A program made the translations under genes and the position numbers. Positions 6,571-15,784 of a stretch of 39,156 nucleotides of DNA are shown here, piece by piece. The stretch's first letter is position 1, and each line of letters starts with the position of its first letter. The DNA is from UBA5070 sp039798065 (GTDB lineage Bacteria > Fibrobacterota > Fibrobacteria > UBA5070), in the NCBI GenBank assembly GCA_039798065.1, contig JBDKGS010000008.1, positions 1 to 39,156 of the forward strand, read 5' to 3'. The notes beneath the pieces are model-generated. The model worked only from the letters and a program-made list of their open reading frames with translations. It ran no database searches and had not been told where the DNA came from.

Positions 6571-7812
6571 ATGAAGTCTTCGAAGGATCTTCCCAGCTCC
6601 TCCATCCTCAAACGGCTCAAATGGTCCATGCTTGGTTTTGGAGTGGCCATGGGCCTGGTGTTTCCAGTCTACGCCAATTTCTTCGTGAATTGGAAGCCGG
6701 GAATGTTCATCTACTTCTCGCTGGGATGCATCGGCGCGGGTACCATGATCGGAATCGCGAACAACTTCCTGATGAACCAACTGCTGGTCAAACCGTTGGG
6801 ATCCATTTCCAACGTGGCCAAGTCCTTGCGCGAAGGCAACCTCCGCACCTCCACCGGTCTGCGAAGCGCCGACAGCGTCGGACGAATCGCGTCAGATCTG
6901 GACGAGTCCATCCAGGAATTGTCCTCGAACATCCAGTCTCTCGAACGGACCACCCGGGTGGTGGAATCGGTGGTGGGAAGTGTGGTGGCGGGTCGAACCG
7001 AAGTCGATGCTGGCCTGACCACCATCGAGAACACCGCTGGCGATCTCGCGCGCGGCGCCGATGTCGAGTTGGACCTGATCCAATCCGCGGCTTCGGGAAT
7101 GGCCTCGTTGTCCGAATCCATCCAGCACTTGGCGGCGAATCTCTCCAACGCTTCGGGGGAAATGTCCAACCTCTCGGAGCGCAGCAGGGCACAGCGAAGC
7201 GAAACTTCGGTGAACTCGGGTCGGATCGCCGAGGTGGCCGACAAGATGCGCTCTTTCGAAGACTCCATTTCCAGCATCGAGGATTCGATCGGCTTGGTGG
7301 CAAAAATCGTCAAGCAGACCGAAGTCTTGTCGCTGAACGCGTCCATCGAAGCCACGCGAGCCGGAGAACACGGACGAGGATTCGCCGTGGTGGCGCAGGA
7401 AATCCGGACCCTGGCGCACGATTCGGCCGATGCAGGCAAGAAAATCGGCGAGGAGATCGGCATCATCCGCGCCAGACTGTCCGAAGCCAAGATCCGTCTC
7501 GACGATCTAAGGTCTCGATTCTCGCAAGCCGAGACGATCGCCGAGGAGGTCTCCCTTTCCGCCGCCAGGCAGGAGACCGGATTGGCGAGTTGGAGCCGCG
7601 AATCGGAGTCGACGGGCCGATCCGCCGTTGGAAATCTGCAAGCGATCACCAACGCATCGGAATCCATCCGCTCGATGGTTTCCCGCCTTCACGGGATGGA
7701 TGCCTATTCCCAACGATCGAGGCGAAGTCTCGACGTGATGAACATCGAGATCGGGCGACTTTCAACCGAAGTGCACGGACTCCAAGGACTCGTGTCGAAA
7801 TTCAAGACCTGA
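6571..7812 (+). CDS. Methyl-accepting chemotaxis protein without a periplasmic sensor domain
   Basis: A 413-residue chemoreceptor. TM1 (about 17-37) and TM2 (about 45-67) are separated by only about 8 residues, so there is no extracytoplasmic ligand-binding domain. A HAMP-like stretch (about 68-120) is followed by a long coiled coil containing the conserved signalling tip, with LSLNASIEATRAGEHGRGFA and the following VVAQEIRTLA. The tip is what binds CheW and CheA in characterised receptors. Such proteins may sense cytoplasmic or membrane cues, or signal through a partner. The start at 6571 is chosen because TM1 follows it directly; an in-frame start at 6505 has no better ribosome-binding site. 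No che genes are nearby. Confidence 0.9.
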   Translation: MKSSKDLPSSSILKRLKWSMLGFGVAMGLVFPVYANFFVNWKPGMFIYFSLGCIGAGTMIGIANNFLMNQLLVKPLGSISNVAKSLREGNLRTSTGLRSADSVGRIASDLDESIQELSSNIQSLERTTRVVESVVGSVVAGRTEVDAGLTTIENTAGDLARGADVELDLIQSAASGMASLSESIQHLAANLSNASGEMSNLSERSRAQRSETSVNSGRIAEVADKMRSFEDSISSIEDSIGLVAKIVKQTEVLSLNASIEATRAGEHGRGFAVVAQEIRTLAHDSADAGKKIGEEIGIIRARLSEAKIRLDDLRSRFSQAETIAEEVSLSAARQETGLASWSRESESTGRSAVGNLQAITNASESIRSMVSRLHGMDAYSQRSRRSLDVMNIEIGRLSTEVHGLQGLVSKFKT

Positions 7813-7861
7813 ATTCGCTCAAACCAACACAGCCAATGGAACGAAAGAAAATGATCACGCC

Positions 7862-9211
7862 ATGTTGATGTCGGTTTTTGTCATCCTGCTGGGCTTGCAG
7901 ACCGCTGCGAACGAACCCAAGTTTGATACGGCAGGAACCGACTCCGTTCCACCACCAGGCTACGTCCTCCCTGCGCTGGAAATCCTAGGCGCGAACCTGG
8001 GAATGAGCATCTACAACCGCTACGTGCGCGATGTCGGATACGCGCGCATCGACCCCGGCACCATTTGGCACAATCTCGCCAACGAGTGGGTTTGGGACGA
8101 CAACAACTTCGAGGTCAACCAGATCGGACATCCCGTCCAAGGAGGCATGTACTACTCCTTCGCCAGACTCCACGGGCACGGCTACTTGGGTGGCCTCGCC
8201 TATACCACGCTCGGCAGCATCCAGTGGGAATATTTCATGGAGACCGAACCACCGGCTCTCAACGACCTCGTGACCACCCGAATGGGAGGCGCGATGGTGG
8301 GCGAAGTGAGCTGGCGGTTGGCGGAATATGTTTCGGGCGAGTCGACCGGAGAAAGGACGGGATGGCTGCGGAAATCGGGTGCGTTCCTGATCAATCCCAT
8401 CTTCGGGATGGACAGACTCATGAATGGCACGCCGTCACGCCCCGGTACCGCGGCGACGCAAAAACTGTTGGGCCTGCGCATATCCACCGGTCGCACCTTG
8501 GGGAAAGGCCTCACGCACGCGAGTGGGACCGCGAACAAGCCAAGTTCGCAGGTGCCGTTGGCCTCCACGAACATCCGACTGGTCCATGGAGACCCCTTCG
8601 AATCGAAACGAGCCTTCGACCATTTCTCGGTGAATCTGGGAGTTTCCGTGATCACGAACCCTGTCGCGAACATCTCCTTGCGCGGACAGCTCTGGAAGAC
8701 CGACATCACTGAAACGGACAATTCCCGTCACATCCTCCAGCTCGCCCAGAACTACGACTACCTCAACAGCTCAATCTACCGAATTTCCGCGAACAGCTTC
8801 GGGGTCGAATGGCTTTCGGAACTTCGCTTTGGCGATGGCTGGCGCATGTGGGCACGGGCCCAGCCCGTGTTCATCGCCTTGGGAGCGGCGAGCACCGAGT
8901 ACTACCTGAATGTGGAGCGCGACTACAACCTGGGATTGGGAGGCGGATGGAAGACGGCAATTTCCGTCCGAAAACCCCGCGAATGGCTGATCACGGCGTT
9001 TTCCGACCGATATTGGATCCACACCCAGTCGGGCGCATCGGGCGACGAAGTCATCGACATCCATTCCATCGAGATCCAGAAGGATCTGTACAAGGCGCTT
9101 GGCATCGGATTGTCGTACCACGTCTACGACAGGTTCGGATATTATCCCGACTTTCCCAATGTTGGGATCGTGAACCAGGAATTCCGTGCCATCGCCACTC
9201 TCACGATGTAA
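7862..9211 (+). CDS. DUF3943 domain-containing outer-membrane-like protein
   Basis: A 449-residue exported protein. A short N-terminal hydrophobic segment (MLMSVFVILLGLQTAANEP) looks like a signal peptide. Residues ~50-190 match the DUF3943 pattern: W-x-D...F.vNQ-GHP..G..YY, then GS..WEYFMETEPPALND and a following T..GG..vGE. The rest is rich in alternating polar/hydrophobic segments, as in outer-membrane beta structures. The function of DUF3943 proteins is not established. The next gene overlaps its last 26 bases, so the two are probably co-expressed. Confidence 0.75.
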   Translation: MLMSVFVILLGLQTAANEPKFDTAGTDSVPPPGYVLPALEILGANLGMSIYNRYVRDVGYARIDPGTIWHNLANEWVWDDNNFEVNQIGHPVQGGMYYSFARLHGHGYLGGLAYTTLGSIQWEYFMETEPPALNDLVTTRMGGAMVGEVSWRLAEYVSGESTGERTGWLRKSGAFLINPIFGMDRLMNGTPSRPGTAATQKLLGLRISTGRTLGKGLTHASGTANKPSSQVPLASTNIRLVHGDPFESKRAFDHFSVNLGVSVITNPVANISLRGQLWKTDITETDNSRHILQLAQNYDYLNSSIYRISANSFGVEWLSELRFGDGWRMWARAQPVFIALGAASTEYYLNVERDYNLGLGGGWKTAISVRKPREWLITAFSDRYWIHTQSGASGDEVIDIHSIEIQKDLYKALGIGLSYHVYDRFGYYPDFPNVGIVNQEFRAIATLTM

Positions 9212-10109
9212 GGCCGCCGTGGCGATCTGGGGTTGGATCGTCCTCTCGTCCTGCGCGATGTCGGCGTTCGAAGCTCCGCACCTGGTCCAAAACTCGCTTT
9301 CAACCACAAGTCCGATCCTAGGTACGCGGATACAGGTTCTCAGCTGGAACGTCCACAAGGAGACCGAGACGGATTTTGTCACCGATCTGGAACATCTTGT
9401 CGATGCGGGAAATGTCGACATCGTCCTGCTTCAAGAAGCAGGGGTGGCCGGTGATTCTTCGCCCGTCCTGCGTGCCTTGGGGAACAGGCATTGGGCGCTT
9501 TCGGCGAATCTAGCCGAAGAGGAAATGCGGTACGGCGTACTGGTCGCCAGCCGCGCACGTCCGATCGAGACGCAAGCCCTGCTGTCCCAAGGAGTGGAAC
9601 CGATCGTGGGGACCGCGAAGCCCGCCTTGCTCACGCGATACGCAATCGGTTCGGACACCCTCACGGTGGTGAACATCCACGCCTTGAATTTTTCGCCACA
9701 TCTGGACGGATTCCGTCAACAGATCTCCCGGATCGCCGAAGCAATTGGGAGCACCACCGGTCCTGCTCTGGTCGCAGGCGATTTCAATACCTGGAGCACA
9801 GCCAAGGGGTTCATCGTCGATTCGATCCTGGGGAGATCCGGATTTGTCGCGGTCGACTTCGGCAACCAAGGTTCGAAGCGGACGACGGCCTTCGGTCGTC
9901 CGCTCGATCATGTCTACTACACTCCCCGGTACCTGGCGATCGACCCCACGCGGATCCATGTCCACGATTCGATCCGATCGTCGGACCACGTTCCCATCGA
10001 GGTGGGATTTCGATTGAACCCTACGGGATTTCTCCCGGTCTCGCCCAAACCCAGCAGCGGGTTCGGCGCGCCAAATCCTGACATGTCAGAAACCGTTCCA
10101 TCCTTCTGA
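9186..10109 (+). CDS. Endonuclease/exonuclease/phosphatase (EEP) family lipoprotein
   Basis: A 307-residue protein. The N-terminus has basic residues (Arg7, Lys9), a hydrophobic core and lipobox LSSC (Cys23), indicating export and lipidation. The EEP catalytic motifs follow in order: SWNVHKE (53-59), LLQEAG (Glu84), NIHALNF, AGDFNTW, LDHVYY and SSDHVPIE. This Mg-dependent superfamily includes DNases, phosphodiesterases and sphingomyelinases, so the substrate cannot be assigned; surface-anchored nuclease or phosphodiesterase activity is plausible. A GTG at 9219 is an alternative start but would lose the positively charged n-region. It overlaps the DUF3943 gene by 26 bp. Confidence 0.82.
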   Translation: MPSPLSRCKAAVAIWGWIVLSSCAMSAFEAPHLVQNSLSTTSPILGTRIQVLSWNVHKETETDFVTDLEHLVDAGNVDIVLLQEAGVAGDSSPVLRALGNRHWALSANLAEEEMRYGVLVASRARPIETQALLSQGVEPIVGTAKPALLTRYAIGSDTLTVVNIHALNFSPHLDGFRQQISRIAEAIGSTTGPALVAGDFNTWSTAKGFIVDSILGRSGFVAVDFGNQGSKRTTAFGRPLDHVYYTPRYLAIDPTRIHVHDSIRSSDHVPIEVGFRLNPTGFLPVSPKPSSGFGAPNPDMSETVPSF

Positions 10110-10193
10110 TTTCGCGATTCTCGATCCGATCCAGTCGCGGATCTCCCGGATTGATATAGTGTTGAAGGTTCTGCACCTGTCCGGGAGGTTTGT

Positions 10194-11420
10194 TTGGACT
10201 CCACCCTCGCGATGATCCTGGGGTGTTCGATGGTGATCGGATTCCACCTGATCGATCTTGTTGCGCACCGATTCCGGATTCCCTCTGTGCTCCTGCTCAT
10301 GGGTCTCGGGGCGTTGTCCGGAAGCCTGGCATCGCGACATTTTGTGTCGCTGCGTATTCCTCATGAAGTCATCACCGGGCTTGGACTGCTCGGATTGGCA
10401 TTGATCGTCCTGGAAGGGGCCATGGGATTGAAGTGGCGCAAAGGAAGCGAAGCTTGGATGTTTCGCGCCGCATTGGCGGCAGTCCTGGGGATCGTGGTCT
10501 TCCTGGTCCCGACCGCCGCCGCGTTCCATTTCATCTGGGGTTCGGGCTGGAGAATGTCGCTTCTGAACGCCATGCCACTTGCAGTTGTCTCCAGCGCCAT
10601 CGCCATCCCCAGCGCCTCGCGACTCCCTGAGAAACTTCGGGACTTCATTTCCGTCGAATCGTCGCTTTCCGACATCGTGGGTGTGCTGGTTTTCAACGCC
10701 ATCGCCATTCCCGCCGCGCTGGGATTCGCGACCCTGTTTCGCATGGGTTGGAACGCGGTGCTGGTCGCGGCGCTTTCGGTGGGCATCGTGGGCGCAACGC
10801 TCAAGATCATGCGCCACAGTTCGCAGGGAGTGCGTTTCATCCCGTTGTTGGCATCGTTGATCCTGTTCTTCGCGCTCGGGAAGATCCTGCATCTGCCATC
10901 TCTCCTGCTGGTCTTTCTATTTGGCATTGCCGTCGCGAACCTTCCCAAGATCAACCTCAAACCGGTCAAAAATTGGCTGATGCACGACGGCTTCGCTCAG
11001 GACGCCCACCTTCTGGAAACCATGGTGCGCGAACTCGCGTTCCTGGCACGGACGTTCTTCTTCTTCTTGTTTGGTTTCAGCATGGATTGGAACACCCTGT
11101 CGCGTCCGCTGCCATGGGCCATAGGGGCGACATTGTTGTGCCTGATCTATGTCTGCAGGTTCGCGGTTCTAAGGCTCCTGGTAGGTCCGGACATCCGCAA
11201 GATCGTCTTCATCGCACCGCGAGGACTCATCACCATCCTCCTGTTCGCGATGATCCCCGTATCCGAACGCATCTCGGAGATCGCCTCGGGCACGGTTCTG
11301 GTCGTGGTCCTCGGGACCACGATCGGACAAATTCTGGCTGGCAAGGACGTTTCCCAGGCAGCGGGAGTCCCCAGCATAGACGAAATACTTCCAATAGGTC
11401 CACAATGGTTGCGAAAATGA
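10194..11420 (+). CDS. CPA-type cation:proton antiporter
   Basis: A 408-residue membrane protein with about 12 hydrophobic helices, matching the Na+/H+ exchanger superfamily (CPA1/NhaP-like). It includes the LEGAMGLKW segment near residue 80 and an ESSLSDIVG motif near residue 155, equivalent to the acidic ion-binding region of these exchangers. It would exchange Na+ or K+ for protons across the inner membrane. The start is TTG at 10194 with GGGAGG about 8 bases upstream. Its stop overlaps the start of the TreS-maltokinase gene (ATGA at 11417-11420). The tight coupling to trehalose synthesis suggests a shared response to salt or osmotic stress. Confidence 0.85.
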   Translation: MDSTLAMILGCSMVIGFHLIDLVAHRFRIPSVLLLMGLGALSGSLASRHFVSLRIPHEVITGLGLLGLALIVLEGAMGLKWRKGSEAWMFRAALAAVLGIVVFLVPTAAAFHFIWGSGWRMSLLNAMPLAVVSSAIAIPSASRLPEKLRDFISVESSLSDIVGVLVFNAIAIPAALGFATLFRMGWNAVLVAALSVGIVGATLKIMRHSSQGVRFIPLLASLILFFALGKILHLPSLLLVFLFGIAVANLPKINLKPVKNWLMHDGFAQDAHLLETMVRELAFLARTFFFFLFGFSMDWNTLSRPLPWAIGATLLCLIYVCRFAVLRLLVGPDIRKIVFIAPRGLITILLFAMIPVSERISEIASGTVLVVVLGTTIGQILAGKDVSQAAGVPSIDEILPIGPQWLRK

Positions 11421-14400
11421 ATCCAGACCAAGCTCCCGACTGGTACAAGGACGCGGTCATCTACGAACTGCACGTGCGGGCATTCTTCGATGGCGACGGC
11501 GACGGAATCGGGGATTTTCGAGGCCTCCTCTCCAAGCTCCAGCATCTGAAGAGCCTTGGAGTGACCTGCATCTGGCTGTTGCCGTTCTACCCATCGCCGC
11601 TTCGCGACGACGGATACGACATCGCCGACTACACATCCATCCACCCCAGCTACGGCACCATGGCCGATTTTCGACGGTTCCTGAAAGCCGCTCACGAATT
11701 GGGCATGAAGGTGATCACGGAATTGGTGATCAACCATACGTCCGACCAACATCCATGGTTCCAGAAAGCACGATCTTCGCCCAAAGGGAGCGCCGCCAGA
11801 AACTGGTATGTGTGGTCCGACTCGCCAGACCGCTGGAGCGAAGCCCGCATCATCTTCACCGACACCGAGAATTCCAACTGGGCTTGGGACGCCCAAGCAG
11901 GCCAATATTACTGGCATCGGTTCTTCAGCAACCAGCCCGATCTCAATTTCGACCACCCTCCCGTACGCAGCGCCATCGAGAAGGTGATGCGATTCTGGCT
12001 AGGAATGGGTGTGGACGGAATGCGTCTGGACGCCATCCCCTACCTGTTCGAACGCGATGGAACCAATTGCGAAAACCTTCCCGAAACCCATGAGTTCATC
12101 CGGCATCTCCGCAAGGTGATGGACGAATACAGCCCCGCGAGATTGTTCCTGGGCGAAGCCAACCAATGGCCCGAGGACGTGCGCGCCTACTTCGGAGATG
12201 GTGACGAGTGCCACATGACCTACCACTTCCCGCTGATGCCGCGCCTGTTCATGGCCATCGCGCAGGAGGATCGGCACCCCATCGTCGAGATCATGCGCCG
12301 CACTCCCGAAATCCCGGCCAACTGCCAATGGGCGCTGTTCCTGCGCAACCACGACGAGTTGACTTTGGAGATGGTCACCGACAAGGAACGCGACTACATG
12401 CTGCGCGCTTACGCCGCCAACCCCCGCATGCGTCTGAATGTCGGAATCCGTCGTCGATTGTCGCCGCTTGTCGAGAACAGCCGCCCTCGCATCGAACTGC
12501 TGAAGGCCATCCTGTTTTCCATGCCAGGTACCCCCGTGATCTACTACGGCGACGAGATCGGCATGGGAGACAACATCTACCTGGGCGACCGCAACGGTGT
12601 GCGAACCCCCATGCAATGGAGCGCCGATCGCAACGCGGGCTTCAGCACCTGCGATTTTTCCAGACTGTACGCGCCTCCCATCCTGGATCCCATCTACCAC
12701 TTCACGGCGGTGAACGTCGAAGCGCAGGAACGGGACCCTTCGTCGTTGCTGGCATGGACGCGCAGGATCATCCGACTCCGAACCTCCGCGCGGATCTTCG
12801 GACGTGCGGGCATCCAATTCCTGGAACCCTCGAACCGTAGGATCCTCGCCTACTTGCGGCGCCACGAATCCAAGACAATTCTTGTCGTAGCCAATCTGAG
12901 CCGCCATCCACAGCCGTTTTCGCTCGACCTTTCCGAATTCCAAGGAATGGTCCCGGTCGAGATGCAGGGCGGTACTCCGTTCCCGCAGATCGGGAAGACT
13001 CCTTGGCCCCTGGCGCTGGGGCCTTGGGGATGGATGTGGCTTGAACTGCGATCTTCCGAAACCCCAGTGTCGCGTACCCTGGCCGACCTGCCTCTGCTGG
13101 TGCAGGAAGATACCGGCGGCTGGTGGAAGGATCGCGCAGTCCGCGTCCAATTTCTGTCATCCATCCTTCCCGGATGGCTGCCGGGATCGATTTGGATCGA
13201 GAGCTTGGGCGAAGGGGCGATCGAGTCGCTTCGTTCGGTCAATCTGGACGCGATCCGGGAATCGACCGTCCTCGCAAGTTTCGACGTCTTCTTTTCCGAT
13301 AGCCCAAGCAGGACGGTCCGGGTTCCATTCACCGCCATCCACGAGGAAGAGGCCCAGACCGTTCTCGCCCAATTCCCCCAAGCGGCGGTCTGCAAGATCC
13401 GAACCCGTGAAGGACAGATTCTGGTCATCGTGGAGTCGCTGGCCTGCTCCAGCGGACCGATCGACATCGAACGCTCCATGCATGACGAAAAACCCGCGGG
13501 ATTGGTCTTTGCCATCAGGACACCCGTGACCACCGACAGCACGGCAGCGTCGGTCGCTGCGTTCGGAAAACACCACATCACCGGCTTGCCCGGTGGCGCG
13601 GTTCTCAAGTGGTACCACGAAGGCGGATCCGCCCCTGAGCGCGCGAGTCGCATGCTCACACGGCTGGAGGAAGGCGGGTTCAACCGGAGTCCGCGGCTGC
13701 TCGGAACGATCCGGTCAGCACGTGGCAACGATATCTGCGGGCTTCTCCTGGGACACATCGAGCACCAAGCGCGTCTCCACGAACGATTCGGACACGAATT
13801 GTCATTGTTCCTGGAGTCCACCCGTTATGGAACCCAGACCAGGGACCATGCCATACTTCCCTCCTTGGATCTATGCGGCGAGTTGTCTTTGGCGATCGGC
13901 GAGTTGAACGTGGTAGCCGCCGACGAATCGCCTTGGGCTGGAGGCAAACGAAGCCAATTCGCGGGTGGCTTGCGAGACCTGTTCGGACGCGTGGCAAGGT
14001 CGGTGGTCGTGAAAGGGAAAGGGTCGCAACGAGCGCTTCGCGAACAGTTCTGGAACCGGGCGACGGAATTGATGGGACGCATCCCCACTGACCAATGGAA
14101 AGGCGAAGCCCACGGCGACCTCCACCTTGGACAAATTCTGGTTCAAAACGACAGGATGGTGTTCCTGGATTTCGACGGCAACAACGTCGACCCCGAGATC
14201 CCGCTTCCATCGATCTTCGACGCCGCCTGCATCCAATGGTCGATGTGGAAACTCGCAAATTCGGGATCCGAACCGGAAGAACAGGAAGCCCGCGAGTTCT
14301 GGCTGGCGGCATGCCTTCGGGAGTTGTCATCGGGAATTGCCGGCATCTCGGAGTGTCCGGAGATGTTCGAACTGATGCTGCTTCGCCGGTGGGCCGAAGA

Positions 14401-14524
14401 GATCGTTTTCAAGCCCAGCGACAAGGACTTGGACCTCCCTTTGGCGTTCCTGGAAAAGCGTCTGGAATGGCCAGCGACGGGCCCAGCTCCACTCCGGACT
14501 TCCTCTGGGAGTGTCAGAAAGTGA
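11417..14524 (+). CDS. treS: Trehalose synthase-maltokinase fusion (TreS-Mak)
   Basis: A 1035-residue bifunctional enzyme. Residues 1-~560 are a GH13 trehalose synthase that interconverts maltose and trehalose, beginning DWYKDAVIYELHVRAFFD; catalytic nucleophile Asp205 (GMRLDAIPYLF), acid/base Glu247 (LGEANQWP) and Asp313 (RNHDEL) are present. The C-terminal half is a maltokinase (Pep2-like), with HGDLH (899-903) and the metal-binding FLDFDG (916-921), which phosphorylates maltose to maltose-1-phosphate for the GlgE glucan pathway in known systems. The ATG at 11417 overlaps the antiporter stop; ATG 11405 in the same frame is an alternative. No glgE or glgB is in the window. The 3' end overlaps the convergent mscS-like gene by 11 bp. 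Confidence 0.95.
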   Translation: MNPDQAPDWYKDAVIYELHVRAFFDGDGDGIGDFRGLLSKLQHLKSLGVTCIWLLPFYPSPLRDDGYDIADYTSIHPSYGTMADFRRFLKAAHELGMKVITELVINHTSDQHPWFQKARSSPKGSAARNWYVWSDSPDRWSEARIIFTDTENSNWAWDAQAGQYYWHRFFSNQPDLNFDHPPVRSAIEKVMRFWLGMGVDGMRLDAIPYLFERDGTNCENLPETHEFIRHLRKVMDEYSPARLFLGEANQWPEDVRAYFGDGDECHMTYHFPLMPRLFMAIAQEDRHPIVEIMRRTPEIPANCQWALFLRNHDELTLEMVTDKERDYMLRAYAANPRMRLNVGIRRRLSPLVENSRPRIELLKAILFSMPGTPVIYYGDEIGMGDNIYLGDRNGVRTPMQWSADRNAGFSTCDFSRLYAPPILDPIYHFTAVNVEAQERDPSSLLAWTRRIIRLRTSARIFGRAGIQFLEPSNRRILAYLRRHESKTILVVANLSRHPQPFSLDLSEFQGMVPVEMQGGTPFPQIGKTPWPLALGPWGWMWLELRSSETPVSRTLADLPLLVQEDTGGWWKDRAVRVQFLSSILPGWLPGSIWIESLGEGAIESLRSVNLDAIRESTVLASFDVFFSDSPSRTVRVPFTAIHEEEAQTVLAQFPQAAVCKIRTREGQILVIVESLACSSGPIDIERSMHDEKPAGLVFAIRTPVTTDSTAASVAAFGKHHITGLPGGAVLKWYHEGGSAPERASRMLTRLEEGGFNRSPRLLGTIRSARGNDICGLLLGHIEHQARLHERFGHELSLFLESTRYGTQTRDHAILPSLDLCGELSLAIGELNVVAADESPWAGGKRSQFAGGLRDLFGRVARSVVVKGKGSQRALREQFWNRATELMGRIPTDQWKGEAHGDLHLGQILVQNDRMVFLDFDGNNVDPEIPLPSIFDAACIQWSMWKLANSGSEPEEQEAREFWLAACLRELSSGIAGISECPEMFELMLLRRWAEEIVFKPSDKDLDLPLAFLEKRLEWPATGPAPLRTSSGSVRK

Positions 14525-15578
14525 CTTGACCGTATTCTAACCGATGCCGGGGGAACCAATCGGGGTGCGCGCTGCGCAGGAAGGCGATCATTCCCTCCCG
14601 CAGATTGCAGCGAAGATCCCATGCCTTCGGGCTGTCCGATGCGCTCACCAGCAATCTGACTTCGATCGAGTCGGGCCGCACTTCGGTCACCTGGAGCCCG
14701 CACACCTTGCCGTCCCAAAGCGGCGACGAACGGACCAGGCGATCCATTTCGGACCGCAGCACATCCATATCGGCCATCGGATCGCAGTGGAGGGTCACTG
14801 CGCCAAGTATGTCGGAATTTATCCTGGTCCAGTTCTGGAACGGCTTGTCGATGAAATGGGCGATCGGAACCACAAGTCGTCGCAGATCCCAAATCTTGAC
14901 CACGACGTAGGTGAGGGTGATTTCCTCGATCCAACCCCATTCGCCTTCCACGATCACCACGTCGTCGAGTCGGATCGGCTGGGTTATCGCCAACTGCACT
15001 CCCGCCAGCAGATTCCCGATGGTTTTCTGGGCGGCGAACCCCAATACGATCCCGGCGATGCCGGCAGAGGCCAACAAACTCACACCCACTTGACGGACAC
15101 CATCGAAGGTGAGAAGCACCATCGCACCAGCGACCAGAACCACAATGGATATGAGCACGTTCTGCAACACCTTGACTTGCGTGAGCATCTTCCGAGAACG
15201 CAAATTGTCCGCGACCTTCACGTCCACTTGACGTAGCATCGCTTCGCGCAGCACATCGGTGCACCGGACCAGAAGCCATGCGCCCCCGACGATGAACAGG
15301 ATATCCAGGACCTGCGACAACATCGGCGCGACAAATTCCGGAAGCGACATGGCAGGTTTTGCCAATTGCAGAAAGATCGCCATGAACACGATCCGCATCG
15401 GAGACTTCAGGTAGAGTGGTAGGAGATCGTCCCAGCTCGAACGGGTGGACCGCGTTACCTTCACCAATATCCAGAAGGCCAAGGTGTGAAGAAGCAGCCC
15501 CGCTGCGATTGCGATGGCTAATACCAGCATTCCATCCGTAGCCCAGACAAAATCTGCCATCTCCATGTGTCGAGTCAT
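14514..15578 (-). CDS. MscS-family mechanosensitive channel
   Basis: A 354-residue membrane protein. Several N-terminal hydrophobic helices precede the MscS pore helix TM3 (about 165-195, with SLLASAGIAGIVLGFAAQKT and the following IGNLLAG) and the conserved beta-domain motif PIRLDDVV (201-208). Family members open under membrane tension to release solutes on hypo-osmotic shock. Start at 15578: AAAGGTGG lies upstream at good spacing and the ORF extension to 15680 is hydrophilic and lacks family similarity. It lies between the TreS-Mak gene and the divergent otsA, so solute accumulation and release genes are adjacent. Confidence 0.92.
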   Translation of the reverse strand: MTRHMEMADFVWATDGMLVLAIAIAAGLLLHTLAFWILVKVTRSTRSSWDDLLPLYLKSPMRIVFMAIFLQLAKPAMSLPEFVAPMLSQVLDILFIVGGAWLLVRCTDVLREAMLRQVDVKVADNLRSRKMLTQVKVLQNVLISIVVLVAGAMVLLTFDGVRQVGVSLLASAGIAGIVLGFAAQKTIGNLLAGVQLAITQPIRLDDVVIVEGEWGWIEEITLTYVVVKIWDLRRLVVPIAHFIDKPFQNWTRINSDILGAVTLHCDPMADMDVLRSEMDRLVRSSPLWDGKVCGLQVTEVRPDSIEVRLLVSASDSPKAWDLRCNLREGMIAFLRSAHPDWFPRHRLEYGQVTF

Positions 15579-15771
15579 TCGCGCCACCTTTCCGTCGTTT
15601 GTCTCATCGGACGATGAATGCCCGTGTACCCTCGACTCGTTGGGGTCATGCCGATTGCGCCCCAGCGTTGCAACGTACATGCATCCGAAGACTACGCGCC
15701 ATTCACCTCGCAGTTCCGTTTGCGAATGATGTCAACATTTGTCAGCTCCCGCCCCTTTCATGAGATATTTC

Positions 15772-15784
15772 GTAGACTGTCTAC
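15772..15784. promoter_or_regulatory. Palindrome abutting the otsA start codon
   Basis: GTAGAC (15772-15777), T, GTCTAC (15779-15784), immediately followed by the ATG at 15785. No Shine-Dalgarno sequence is visible, so this may be an operator over a leaderless or nearly leaderless start, or a small RNA hairpin. Confidence 0.4.

Noticed and set aside
10748..11416. N-terminal extension of the TreS-Mak frame
   Set aside because: It overlaps the antiporter gene in another frame, has a shadow-like composition, and TreS homology begins only at about 11420.
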